A stretch of DNA of 8,287 nucleotides, from positions 1-8,287 of the forward strand of contig JAHLLK010000183.1 of NCBI GenBank assembly GCA_020444165.1. The letters are read 5' to 3'. This document shows, one piece after another, positions 1 to 6,111 of the stretch (its first letter is position 1; the number at the start of each line of letters is the position of its first letter). This DNA comes from Deltaproteobacteria bacterium. Lineage in GTDB: Bacteria; Desulfobacterota; Desulfarculia; Desulfarculales; Desulfarculaceae. The notes beneath the pieces were generated by a model. It did no database searches, was not told the DNA's origin, and worked only from the letters and a program-made list of their open reading frames with translations. The position numbers and the translations under genes are program-made.

Positions 1-24
1 ATGAGATCGTGAAAGGCGTCAACC

Positions 25-507
25 TTATGAAACCTCTCGATGCACCATGCGGATAAGCTCATTGATCCGTTCGGCAAGCTCACGAGCGATGAGCTTCAGG
101 GTATCGTCCTGCAGCACCTCTCGCGCGGACTCATTGTCCGCAAGGGCGTCGTAAAAAGCCACCTCATCTTCGTTGAGGCCTGATTCTTCTCCTTTTTGCA
201 CTGCCTTGCGTATGGCCTGGGCAAGTCCAATGAGTTCTTCAATAACCTGCGCCGTCGTGAGCGCTCTATTATTATAACGGGTGAGCGTTGCTTCCAGGGA
301 TTCCCTGAACCCCCTGGATTGGACAATATTGACACGCTCCCTGCTGCGGATCTGATCATTGAGGAGTTTGCGCAGGGTTTCCAACGCCAAGTTCTTATGA
401 GGCAATGCCGCCAGCCGGTCGAGGAAGTCATCCGAGAGGATGCCGACGTTTTGTTCGGGAATGCCCGCAGCTCGGAAAAGATCTATCACGCCATCGGAAG
501 CAATCGG
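25..507 (-). pseudogene. hsdR: HsdR C-terminal fragment (type I restriction endonuclease subunit R, DUF3387-like region)
   Basis: About 160 codons matching the extreme C-terminus of type I restriction-modification HsdR, the ATP-dependent translocase/nuclease subunit that works with HsdM and HsdS. Visible family signatures, in order, are ASDGVIDLFRAAG, ILSDDFLDRL, PHKNLALETLRKLLNDQI, VQSRGF, YNNRALTTAQVIEELI and GLNEDEVAFYDALA. The frame ends at TAA (25-27). HsdR is normally around 1,000 residues; here the nuclease and helicase domains are absent and homology starts at about 504, directly after portal-gene sequence in another frame. A GTG at 489 could act as a start, but there is no sign that this was ever an independent gene. 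I read it as a remnant joined to the prophage by deletion, recombination or misassembly. Family assignment is confident; the origin of the junction is not known. Confidence 0.85.
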
Positions 508-1015
508 CCGGTCCGCGCAGGTGCCACATCTCGGAGGAGGAAAGTCCGATGCGGCGGCCGTCGTCGGTGGTCACCTCGTAGGAGATCACGTAGCCGTCGC
601 GCTTCACGGTCACCTGCTGCGGCTCGTAGGGGAGCAGCTCCACAACGCGGCCCAGCCCCCGATTCACGAACACAAAGGCGTTGCCGCAGAACACCAGGTG
701 CATGACCACCTGCTCGATGAACTCGAAGCTGGTCTGCCAGTCGTTGGGCGCGTCCCCGAGCAGGCCGTGCAGCGGGTGGTCGTCGGCCGGGGTGCGCACG
801 CCCCCTTGTGAGCAAAAGACCTTGAGCGGCACCTGGGCCAGCCCCTCGGCAATGACCCGGGCGCAGGCCAGGGCCGTGGTCGCCTGCAGGGCCGTATTCC
901 AGGTCACGGCCACGCCGCTCTTGGCGGGTTGGGTGAAGAAGCCGCCGGCCAGGAGGTCCTCCAGGGCCATCCGCGATGCCGACTTGCGGCCCTTGAGCCA
1001 GGAGATGACGCCCAT
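428..1015 (-). pseudogene. Phage portal protein, HK97 type, 3'-truncated
   Basis: The N-terminal ~170 residues resemble HK97-family portal proteins, which form the dodecameric ring at the capsid vertex through which the terminase packages DNA. Recognisable stretches are the N-terminal VTWNTALQATTALACARVIAEGLAQVP-type segment (residues ~38-63), HPLHGLLGDAPN (80-91), the FCGNAFVFVNRG segment (109-120) and EMWHLRGP (162-169). Such portals are about 400 residues; this frame leaves homology at about residue 170 (near 503-512) and runs 24-28 unrelated codons antisense-free into the hsdR remnant in a different frame before stopping at 428. The ATG (1013-1015) overlaps the terL stop as TGATG, so translation was coupled to terL. 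The product must be non-functional as a portal. Confidence 0.85.
503..512. other. Portal/hsdR chimeric junction
   Basis: Reading the minus strand, portal-like codons (EMWHLRGP) end at about 509 and HsdR-like codons (IASDGVIDLF) begin at about 504, in a different frame. The break therefore lies within roughly ten bases. I see no repeat, insertion-sequence end or target duplication at the point. It could be a deletion between prophage and a neighbouring restriction locus, or a contig misjoin. Confidence 0.75.
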
Positions 1016-2685
1016 CAGTCCCAGACCTCCATGCCGACAAACGGCTCTTCCGCATGGAACATGGCGCGGGAAAGGGCCATGATGGCGGCCACGATGCCGT
1101 CGATCTTGTTCTCGGCGCGTTCCTTGCCCGGATAATAGGCCTTGGTCCTGGTGGAGCGCAGCACCACGTTGGCGGCCTGCCAGGCCAGCAGCGGATCGCC
1201 GTCATGGTGCAGCTTGCCCGAAAGGTAGAGGGCCTCGAATTCCTTCATGGGCTCGGAGATGAAGGCCGGAGACTGGTTGATCTCGATGCAGGGAAAGGAC
1301 ACCCGCTCGCGGATCTCCTGCATGAGCATCTCGGCCTCGCGCGGATCGTAGGCCAGTTCTCGGATGGAGAAGCGCCCGGCGTAGGCCAGCAGGTCATCCA
1401 TGAGATAGTGGTAATCGGTGCGCGCGCCCGGCGTGGCCACCAGATGCCTTTCGGTCGTCCAGCGCTGGTAGTGGGCGTTTTCGGGAAGGGTGACCGTCTC
1501 CTCCGGCAGATAGTGCCGGCCGAAGAGATAAAACTCGTCGCCGCGCCTGAAGAGCAGCACCATGGCCGTGAGGTCCACCTTGGAGGCCAAGTCCACGCCG
1601 ACCCAGCAGGGCTCGCCCGCGAAGTCGTCCAGGGAAACGTCAGCCCGGCAAGCGTTCCACTTGACCATGTTGATCCAGGCCGAACCGGCGTTGGCCCAGA
1701 CGTTCAGGTGCTTGCACTTGAGGATGTTCTGGCGGGAAGCGATCTGCAGGGCCTCCTTGCGCCGGGCCTGGAGGAAATCGGGGTAGACCGAGACGCCCAG
1801 GTTCGGGTTGGCCTTTTCCCAGGACGGCCACTCGGTCCAATCGTCGTCTTCGTCGATGGTGAACACGATGGCGAAGAGTTGGTCGTTTTCCAGGGTGCCC
1901 TCGAGGACCTTCACGGCCTCGTCGCGTTTGGCGTAGCAGGGGCCGGAGGTGTCCACGCCGGCGGTGGTGATCACCGCCAGCATGGGCTGGGAGCGAGCGC
2001 CCATGCCGGTGAGCATGGTGTCGTAGAGGTCGGGCGTCTGGTGCTCGTGGTACTCGTCCACGATGGCGCAGTGGGGCGAGGCCCCGTCGCCAGGCTTGCC
2101 GATGACCGGCTCGAACTTGCTGGCATTGTCCAGGATGTGCAGGTTCTTGGCCCCGACATGGATGCCGAAGTGGCTGACGAAGGAAGGGTTCTTGAGGCAC
2201 ATCTGTCGGGCCGGACCGAAGACCTCCCAGGCCTGCTTCTCGCTGGTGGCACCGGAATAGACCTCGGCTCCGGGCTCGCCATCGGCCGCGAACATGTACA
2301 GGCCCAGGCAAGCCCCGAGCACGGACTTGCCGGATTTTCTCGGGATCTCGGCGTAGATTTCACGGAAGCGGCGCAGCCCGTCCGCCTTGCGCACCCAGCC
2401 GAAGGCCACGGCCAGGATGAAGCACTGCCAGGGTTCGAGGGCGATCTTCTTGCCCGCCCATTCCCGGCCCTTCACATGCACCATGTTGGAAGCGAAGCGG
2501 CAGATACGCTCGGCCGCCTCCCGATTCCAGCGGAAGGGGCATTCCTTGGATTTAGAGCGTTCCAGATCGCCCAGATGCCTCCCGCAGGCCTGCCGCACGA
2601 ACGAGCAAGCCGCGATCTTTCCACGCACGACGTCCCGCGCGTAGCGGTTGGCGGCGGTGGCATATGGATGGGTGGTCTTTGGCAT
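1015..2685 (-). CDS. terL: Phage terminase large subunit (TerL, Terminase_1/HK97-like)
   Basis: ATPase-nuclease motor that pumps phage DNA through the portal and cuts it. 556 residues, normal for the family. The N-terminal ATPase has a Walker A-type motif PRKSGKS (115-121), Walker B HCAIVDE (205-211, with D210-E211 as the acidic pair) and the coupling motif ITTAG (239-243). The C-terminal RNase H-like nuclease shows three well-spaced acidic positions: D365 in WVGVDLASKVD, D447 in LAYDPRE and D529 in KIDGIVAA. All key motifs are present, so the gene looks intact. The ATG at 2685 is followed by MPKTTHPYA, a typical family start. The stop overlaps the portal start by one base (TGATG). A 79-bp gap separates it from a divergent plus-strand gene, so unlike the usual terS-terL arrangement it is not tightly joined to terS and may need its own promoter or read-through. 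Confidence 0.95.
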   Translation of the reverse strand: MPKTTHPYATAANRYARDVVRGKIAACSFVRQACGRHLGDLERSKSKECPFRWNREAAERICRFASNMVHVKGREWAGKKIALEPWQCFILAVAFGWVRKADGLRRFREIYAEIPRKSGKSVLGACLGLYMFAADGEPGAEVYSGATSEKQAWEVFGPARQMCLKNPSFVSHFGIHVGAKNLHILDNASKFEPVIGKPGDGASPHCAIVDEYHEHQTPDLYDTMLTGMGARSQPMLAVITTAGVDTSGPCYAKRDEAVKVLEGTLENDQLFAIVFTIDEDDDWTEWPSWEKANPNLGVSVYPDFLQARRKEALQIASRQNILKCKHLNVWANAGSAWINMVKWNACRADVSLDDFAGEPCWVGVDLASKVDLTAMVLLFRRGDEFYLFGRHYLPEETVTLPENAHYQRWTTERHLVATPGARTDYHYLMDDLLAYAGRFSIRELAYDPREAEMLMQEIRERVSFPCIEINQSPAFISEPMKEFEALYLSGKLHHDGDPLLAWQAANVVLRSTRTKAYYPGKERAENKIDGIVAAIMALSRAMFHAEEPFVGMEVWD

Positions 2686-2750
2686 CTATTTACCTGGAAC
2701 AACTTGCTATATGCCAGGATGTATGGACATGTGGTCTGCAAGCGAACAGC

Positions 2751-2758
2751 GAAAGGAG
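2751..2758 (+). promoter_or_regulatory. Ribosome binding site of the 64-residue gene
   Basis: A GAAAGGAGAGG-type purine-rich stretch ends a few bases before ATG 2765. It is a strong Shine-Dalgarno and fixes the start at 2765 rather than at upstream in-frame ATGs such as 2648, which would overlap terL. Confidence 0.6.
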
Positions 2759-2764
2759 AGGACC

Positions 2765-2959
2765 ATGAGCAACCAGGAACAAGCCCTTGCCGACTTCATG
2801 AACAAGATTCAGGAATCCAGAGAGCTGCTGCGCAAGATCGGAGAGCGACTCGACGATCACCTCGGAGTCGCGCCGGAAGGGATCACCTGGGCCAATGCCG
2901 GAGACGCTGGGCGGATTCTGAACGACCTGCGGGACATCGCCGCATATCTTGAGGTGTAA
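2765..2959 (+). CDS. Small protein of unknown function between terL and terS (antiparallel)
   Basis: 64 residues, acidic overall and predicted largely helical: MSNQEQALADFMNKIQ followed by a heptad-like ESRELLRKIGERLDDHLG (about 16-33), then ITWANAGDAGRILNDLRDIAAYLEV to the end. There is no signal peptide, membrane segment, cysteine motif or recognisable domain. I do not recognise the family. A strong ribosome binding site and normal amino acid composition support a real gene. It runs against the phage genes: its stop is 8 bp from the terS stop (convergent) and its start is 79 bp from the terL start (divergent). That placement resembles a phage moron, a separately transcribed cargo gene, but no function can be inferred. 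A small helical regulator or anti-host protein is possible. Confidence 0.7.
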   Translation: MSNQEQALADFMNKIQESRELLRKIGERLDDHLGVAPEGITWANAGDAGRILNDLRDIAAYLEV

Positions 2960-2967
2960 GCGATCCC

Positions 2968-3426
2968 TCATGCTTTCCCGAACCCCGCCCATTCAGCATC
3001 TTCCTTCCCGGCCGGATTCGTCGCGACCCGTGTGCGGCTCGATGGCGTGAGGCCGAACTCGGTCAGAAATTTGTGCATGATCTCCATGGCCCGGTTGGCC
3101 ACCCCCACCAGCGGGTTCTGGATCACGTTGCCGCCGGTGGTCTTGATGAGCAGCCCGGACTGACGAATCTTGCGTTCTGCCTCGACAAAGCGCTCAAAGG
3201 CCTGGCAGTAAGCCGCCAGGGCCGCATCGTCCCCCTCGGTGAGCACGCCCATGCGGACGAGCACCGGAGCCTTGCGCAGCCATTCCTCCCGGGCGGTCTC
3301 GCCAAGGAAATCAGGCGGCTCGGGCAGCGCCGGGCCAAGCTCGGGCTCGTTGGGATTGACGCGGCACTTCTGCGCCGTGCCCTTGAGCATCTTGAGCTTG
3401 GTGGGGAGAGGCTTACGGCCGGCCAT
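2968..3426 (-). CDS. terS: Phage terminase small subunit (P27 family)
   Basis: DNA-recognition subunit of the packaging terminase. 152 residues, standard length. It begins MAGRKPLPTKLKMLKGTAQ, the basic start typical of the P27 family, followed by NPNEPELGPALPEPPDFLG (about 24-42), the helical region AREEWLRKAPVLVRMGVLTEGDDAALAAYC, and the family's terminal signature FGLTPSSRTRV (about 124-134). It appears intact. The ATG at 3426 has only a weak purine stretch (GAGAAAA) upstream. It lies downstream of the ParB-methylase on the same strand, but a rightward toxin-antitoxin pair (3476-4104) sits in between. The stop is 8 bp from that of the antiparallel 64-residue gene. Confidence 0.93.
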   Translation of the reverse strand: MAGRKPLPTKLKMLKGTAQKCRVNPNEPELGPALPEPPDFLGETAREEWLRKAPVLVRMGVLTEGDDAALAAYCQAFERFVEAERKIRQSGLLIKTTGGNVIQNPLVGVANRAMEIMHKFLTEFGLTPSSRTRVATNPAGKEDAEWAGFGKA

Positions 3427-3446
3427 GGTTTTCTCGCGATTCGGTG

Positions 3447-3475
3447 TTGACAGCGTTCAAACTGATAGTTAGAAA
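3447..3475 (+). promoter_or_regulatory. Candidate promoter/operator of the RelE/HigB-XRE toxin-antitoxin pair
   Basis: TTGACA (3447-3452), a 17-bp spacer and TAGAAA (3470-3475, four of six matches to TATAAT). The spacer contains a small palindrome AACT-GAT-AGTT (3460-3470), a possible antitoxin operator. If this promoter is used, transcription would start near 3482, which is itself an in-frame ATG, giving a leaderless toxin mRNA. Confidence 0.35.
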
Positions 3476-3736
3476 ATGGATATGTACACGCTTCGATTTT
3501 CCACGGCCGCATTGAAAGCTCTCAGAAAAGCGCCCGCCGATGTGGCTGAGCGCGTTCGAACGAAGCTGGATGAGCTGGCGCGAGACCCTTTCACGGCCGC
3601 CAACGTCAAAAAGCTCACCAGCCATCCGGGATATCGATTGCGTGTCGGCGACTGGCGGGTGATCTACCTGATCCAAAAGGAAGAGGTCGTCATCCAGGTG
3701 GTGGACATCGGACAGCGCAAGGAGGTGTATCGATGA
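3476..3736 (+). CDS. RelE/HigB-superfamily toxin
   Basis: 86-residue type II toxin of the RelE/ParE fold. Such proteins are usually ribosome-dependent mRNA interferases, although the ParE branch poisons gyrase; the sequence does not settle which. Family signatures are the N-terminal YTLRFSTAALKALRKAP, LTSHPGYRLRVGDWRVIYLI (about 48-66) and the terminal VVDIGQRKEVYR (75-86). The basic residues R54, R56 and R61 and the terminal R81/R86 with Y85 are those usually implicated in RNA binding and cleavage. Full length for the family. Two starts are possible: ATG 3476 or ATG 3482 (MYTLRFST); neither has a clear ribosome binding site. Its stop overlaps the antitoxin start as ATGA, so this is a toxin-first operon like higBA. 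It is encoded against the phage genes. Confidence 0.88.
   Translation: MDMYTLRFSTAALKALRKAPADVAERVRTKLDELARDPFTAANVKKLTSHPGYRLRVGDWRVIYLIQKEEVVIQVVDIGQRKEVYR
3719..3727 (+). promoter_or_regulatory. Ribosome binding site of the XRE antitoxin
   Basis: AAGGAGGTG lies inside the last toxin codons, 5 bases before ATG 3733. It is much stronger than anything in front of the toxin, which would favour antitoxin excess from a toxin-first message. Confidence 0.7.
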
Positions 3737-4104
3737 GCGTCCAGATTCTTGAACACGAAGGAAAGCCGGCGTTCGCGTTGATGCCCATCGAGGAATACGA
3801 ACGCCTTGTGACTGCCCTCGAGGATGCGCATGACGCCGCGACCATCGAGGAGTTCTACCGCCGACTTGTGTCCGGGGAAGAAGAAACCTTTCCGGCGGAA
3901 GTCGCCGACCGGCTGTTGGCTGGAGAGCATCCTGTCCGGGTGCTGCGTTCCCATCGGGGCATGACCCTGCAGCAGGTAGCTGACGCCTGCGGCGTGACCA
4001 ACTCCCACATCTCCCAGATCGAAAAAGGCAAGCGTTCCATGTCCACGGAGTTGCTGAAGAAGATGGCCGTGGCGCTCCGAGTTGACGCCGAGCTGCTGCT
4101 CTAA
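3733..4104 (+). CDS. Antitoxin with Phd/YefM-like N-terminus and C-terminal XRE helix-turn-helix
   Basis: 123 residues. The N-terminal part (VQILEHEGKPAFALMPIEEYERLVTALED, residues 3-31) resembles the Phd/YefM antitoxin core, in which a 'keep this value, P-x-EEYE' strand-helix precedes a toxin-binding region. The linker EEFYRRLVSGEEETFPAEVADRLLAGEHP runs to about residue 67. The C-terminus (68-121) is a Cro/CI-type helix-turn-helix: VRVLRSHRGMTLQQVADACGVTNSHISQIEKGKR. The order 'toxin-binding first, DNA-binding last' is the reverse of classical Phd. It should neutralise the preceding toxin and repress the shared promoter. The stop at 4104 is 15 bp from the convergent methylase stop at 4120. 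Intact. Confidence 0.87.
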   Translation: MSVQILEHEGKPAFALMPIEEYERLVTALEDAHDAATIEEFYRRLVSGEEETFPAEVADRLLAGEHPVRVLRSHRGMTLQQVADACGVTNSHISQIEKGKRSMSTELLKKMAVALRVDAELLL

Positions 4105-4119
4105 GGATACCTTCCCGCC

Positions 4120-4974
4120 TCATCGCCCTTCCTCCAGCACCGCCTTCTCGCCCGTGAAGTCTTGCCAGCGCTTCACGGCGACATCGACGTATGCGGGGTT
4201 CAGTTCCATGGCCAGACAGGCGCGGCCGGTGATTTCGGCGGCGATAATGCTGGTGCCGGAGCCGGAGAAAGGTTCGTACACGGCCTGGCCCGGGCTGGAG
4301 TTGTTCTCCATGGGCCGCTTCATGCACTCGACGGGCTTCTGGGTGCCATGGGTGGTGTCGGCGTCCTGGCCCTTGGACGGGATGTTCCAGATCGTGACCT
4401 GCTTGCGGTCTCCGCTCCAGTGGGCCTTGCCCTTGACCGCGTACCAGCAGGGCTCGTGCATCCAGTGGTAATGCCCCCGGGAGAGAACCAGACGTTCCTT
4501 GGCCCAGATGATCTGGGAGCGGATGTCGAAGCCGCAGGCCACAAGGCTTTCCGCGACCGTGGCCGCGTGCAGCGCCCCGTGCCAGACATAGGCCACATCG
4601 CCGGGGAACAGCGCCCAGGCCTCGCGCCAGTCGGCGCGGTCGTCGTTCAGGACCATGCCGGTGCGCTTGGTCTTCTGGCCGGACAGCGCCTCGTTGCGCC
4701 AGGCGGGATCGTATTCGACGCCATAAGGCGGGTCGGTGACCATGAGGTGCGGCCGGACGCCGGTCAGCAATTTGTCCACGTCGTTCGTGCTGGTGCTATC
4801 CCCGCACATGAGACGGTGGCGGCCCAGAATCCAGACATCACCCGGTTTGCTTACTGGCTCTGCAGGAGTCTCGGGCACCTCGTCAGGGTCGGTCAGGCCA
4901 TCGGTGGTAGGCTTGGCCAGCAGGGAGTCGATCTCGCCGGCGTCGAAGCCCGTGAGACTGACGTCAAAGGCCAT
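4120..4974 (-). CDS. DNA methyltransferase domain ORF (3' half of split ParB-methylase)
   Basis: 284-residue open frame with the complete methylase domain. The target-side motif DPPY (81-84) precedes the S-adenosylmethionine motif FSGSG (236-240), the order of beta-class enzymes; DPPY usually marks adenine-N6 transfer. The first 44 residues repeat the linker also encoded by the upstream frame. The ATG (4972-4974) overlaps the end of that frame (TGA at 4964-4966), so ribosomes finishing the ParB frame could restart here, although no good ribosome site precedes it. It may therefore still be made as a free methylase. The site specificity cannot be read from the sequence. Confidence 0.75.
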   Translation of the reverse strand: MAFDVSLTGFDAGEIDSLLAKPTTDGLTDPDEVPETPAEPVSKPGDVWILGRHRLMCGDSTSTNDVDKLLTGVRPHLMVTDPPYGVEYDPAWRNEALSGQKTKRTGMVLNDDRADWREAWALFPGDVAYVWHGALHAATVAESLVACGFDIRSQIIWAKERLVLSRGHYHWMHEPCWYAVKGKAHWSGDRKQVTIWNIPSKGQDADTTHGTQKPVECMKRPMENNSSPGQAVYEPFSGSGTSIIAAEITGRACLAMELNPAYVDVAVKRWQDFTGEKAVLEEGR

Positions 4975-5239
4975 GGCCTGGAGTTCTTCCAGTTCCAGGG
5001 CCAGGAGGTCCTCGTCCCAGGCGGCCCAATTGGCGGAACGGTTTGCTTACTGGCTCTGCAGGAGTCTCGGGCACCTCGTCAGGGTCGGTCAGGCCATCGG
5101 TGGTAGGCTTGGCCAGCAGGGAGTCGATCTCGCCGGCGTCGAAGCCCGTGAGACTGACGTCAAAGGCCATGGCCTGGAGTTCTTCCAGTTCCAGGGCCAG
5201 GAGGTCCTCGTCCCAGGCGGCCCAATTGGCGGAACGGTT
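4843..5239. repeat. Perfect tandem duplication, 196-bp period
   Basis: Bases 4843-5043 and 5039-5239 are identical over 201 bp as read by eye, sharing the 5-bp overlap CGGTT. The match fails on both sides (4842 C versus 5038 A; 5044 T versus 5240 G), so the unit is exactly 196 bp with a 5-bp microhomology at the junction. Because 196 is 65 x 3 + 1, the second unit shifts the ParB-methylase frame by one. Confidence 0.95.
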
Positions 5240-5503
5240 GGCCAGCAGGCGAAAGGCCTTCACCTGCGCGTCCGTCAGTTCGTCGGCCAGGGCCACGGGG
5301 ACTTCCGTAAGGCCCAGCTTGCGGGCGGCCTTGAGCCGCAGGTGCCCGTCCACCACGGTGCCGTCGGATTTGGCCACCACCGGGATGCGGAAGCCGAACT
5401 CCCGGATGGCCGCGACCATGCGCTCGACTTGCTCGTCGTTCTTGCGTGGGTTGCGGGCATAGGGAACAAGCCGCTCGATGGGCCAGGATTCGGTCTTCAG
5501 CAT
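4964..5503 (-). CDS. ParB-like domain ORF (5' half of split ParB-methylase)
   Basis: 179 residues from ATG 5503. Residues 1-110 form a ParB/sulfiredoxin-type domain: WPIERLVPYARNPRKNDEQV, GFRIPVVAKSDGTVVDGHLR (box II, DGHLRLKAA 52-60), LTEVPVALADELTDAQVKAF and ANRSANWAAWDEDLL. In phage methylases this domain is thought to bind nucleotide or DNA, possibly acting as a nuclease. Residues 111-155 are the normal linker, and the last 24 residues (FRQLGRLGRGPP onward) are frameshifted and meaningless. The end of the HNH gene overlaps its start by 7 bp, so the two were one operon. Confidence 0.72.
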   Translation of the reverse strand: MLKTESWPIERLVPYARNPRKNDEQVERMVAAIREFGFRIPVVAKSDGTVVDGHLRLKAARKLGLTEVPVALADELTDAQVKAFRLLANRSANWAAWDEDLLALELEELQAMAFDVSLTGFDAGEIDSLLAKPTTDGLTDPDEVPETPAEPVSKPFRQLGRLGRGPPGPGTGRTPGHGL

Positions 5504-5868
5504 GGTTTCGGTCCTGGGTGTGGGGTGCGCAGTCTGCCGTGCAGGCGCTCGTGGCATTCGCGGCACAGGCTCATGAGGTTGCCGCTCGCATTGTTGCGGG
5601 GATTGCCGTCACGATGGTGGACCACTTCGGCCGCCCGGGCGCAGATGGCGCAGAGCGGGTCCCGTCTGAGCTTGCGATGCCGGACCCGCTGCCAATGCGC
5701 GCCGTAGCCGCGTTTGGCCGCGCTCCCCCGGACTTTGTCTTGTGCCTTTCGGCGTCGGGCGAGGGCCTCATCCGCGAGATGCTCATGCTCCGGGCAATAT
5801 CCGCCGGCGTCTGTCGTCAGATTGCGGCAGCCCGGCTTGCGGCATGGTCTCGGCGGTCTTGGCGGCAT
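5497..5868 (-). CDS. Phage HNH endonuclease
   Basis: HNH nicking endonuclease of the kind found next to terminase genes, where it assists DNA packaging. From ATG 5868 (MPPRPPRPCRKPGC) the protein is 123 residues. An N-terminal zinc ribbon has C9, C14, C25 and H28 (PCRKPGC...GYCPEH). The HNH core is RRDPLCAICARAAEVVHHRDGNPRNN...NLMSLCRECHERLHG, with CxxC, the HH pair, the central N and a second CxxCH followed by H. The catalytic and zinc positions are intact. The start is uncertain: ATG 5883 and GTG 5913 are also in frame, and only GTG 5913 has a clear ribosome site (GGAG, 5 bases). I favour 5868 because family members begin shortly before the PCRxPGC motif. The stop overlaps the ParB-methylase start. 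Confidence 0.9.
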   Translation of the reverse strand: MPPRPPRPCRKPGCRNLTTDAGGYCPEHEHLADEALARRRKAQDKVRGSAAKRGYGAHWQRVRHRKLRRDPLCAICARAAEVVHHRDGNPRNNASGNLMSLCRECHERLHGRLRTPHPGPKPC

Positions 5869-5913
5869 ACCCCCACCCGTCATTTTGCACGTGAAAAAAT
5901 TCGGGGGCGGCAC

Positions 5914-6111
5914 ACGGTCTCCAGGCTGAACCTACAGAGATTCGACCCGCCCCCGGGCATCCCCAGAGGGCTTTCCCCTCTCTTGCATACATACCGGGGC
6001 GAATCGGAAAACGTCGGCGGAGAGGTAAAATTTTTCGATTGATACGATTTTGGGTTGTCAGGACATCTTCCGTACATTATCTTCAGTGAGGAGAAACAAG
6101 GAGGATTCCGA
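5914..6111. other. Divergent intergenic region between HNH and tacA
   Basis: Holds no convincing gene. It should contain the leftward promoter for HNH-methylase and the rightward promoter for tacA-tacT. There is a short hairpin AGAGGG-CTTTC-CCCTCT (5965-5981), an AT-rich stretch at 6028-6050, and a small palindrome TGTC-AG-GACA (6056-6065) next to TTGTCA that could be a TacA operator. None of these makes a clear consensus promoter. Confidence 0.4.
6100..6105 (+). promoter_or_regulatory. Ribosome binding site of tacA
   Basis: AAGGAGG stands immediately upstream, 7 bases before ATG 6112. This selects 6112 over the earlier in-frame ATG at 6055. Confidence 0.7.

Larger units (their letters stand above)
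4120..5503 (-). pseudogene. ParB-domain/DNA adenine methyltransferase gene, split by a 196-bp tandem duplication
   Basis: Phage-type fusion of a ParB/sulfiredoxin-like domain with a beta-class DNA methylase that transfers a methyl group from S-adenosylmethionine, probably to N6-adenine. From ATG 5503 (22 codons inside the longest open frame; AGGA ribosome site upstream) the first part reads WPIERLVPYARNPRKN with the DGHLRLKAA box (52-60), and is in frame to residue ~155. A tandem repeat then shifts the frame, giving 24 foreign residues and a stop at 4964. The second frame (ATG 4974 to stop 4120, 284 residues) carries DPPY (81-84), HGTQKP (209-214) and the cofactor motif EPFSGSGTS (234-242). 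The whole span is 1,384 bp; minus 196 it is 1,188 bp, exactly 396 codons including stop. It overlaps the HNH gene end by 7 bp. Disrupted now; both domains look otherwise healthy. Confidence 0.9.

Noticed and set aside
1..24. Possible gene downstream of the HsdR fragment
   Set aside because: Too short to assess at the window edge.
1054..2952. 632-codon plus-strand open frame opposite terL
   Set aside because: It is the antisense shadow of a GC-rich terL with all catalytic motifs; its translation is low-complexity GV/H/D-rich and matches no family.
4162..5106. 314-codon plus-strand open frame opposite the methylase
   Set aside because: Antisense shadow of the ParB-methylase; it also repeats the same peptide as another shadow frame because of the 196-bp duplication.
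4843..5239. CRISPR-like or transposon-derived repeat
   Set aside because: Only two long abutting copies of coding sequence, no short repeats with spacers and no terminal inverted repeats; it is a simple tandem duplication.
6056..6065. TGTC-AG-GACA as a definite TacA operator
   Set aside because: Only a 4-bp arm palindrome; it occurs by chance too often to claim without a second copy.
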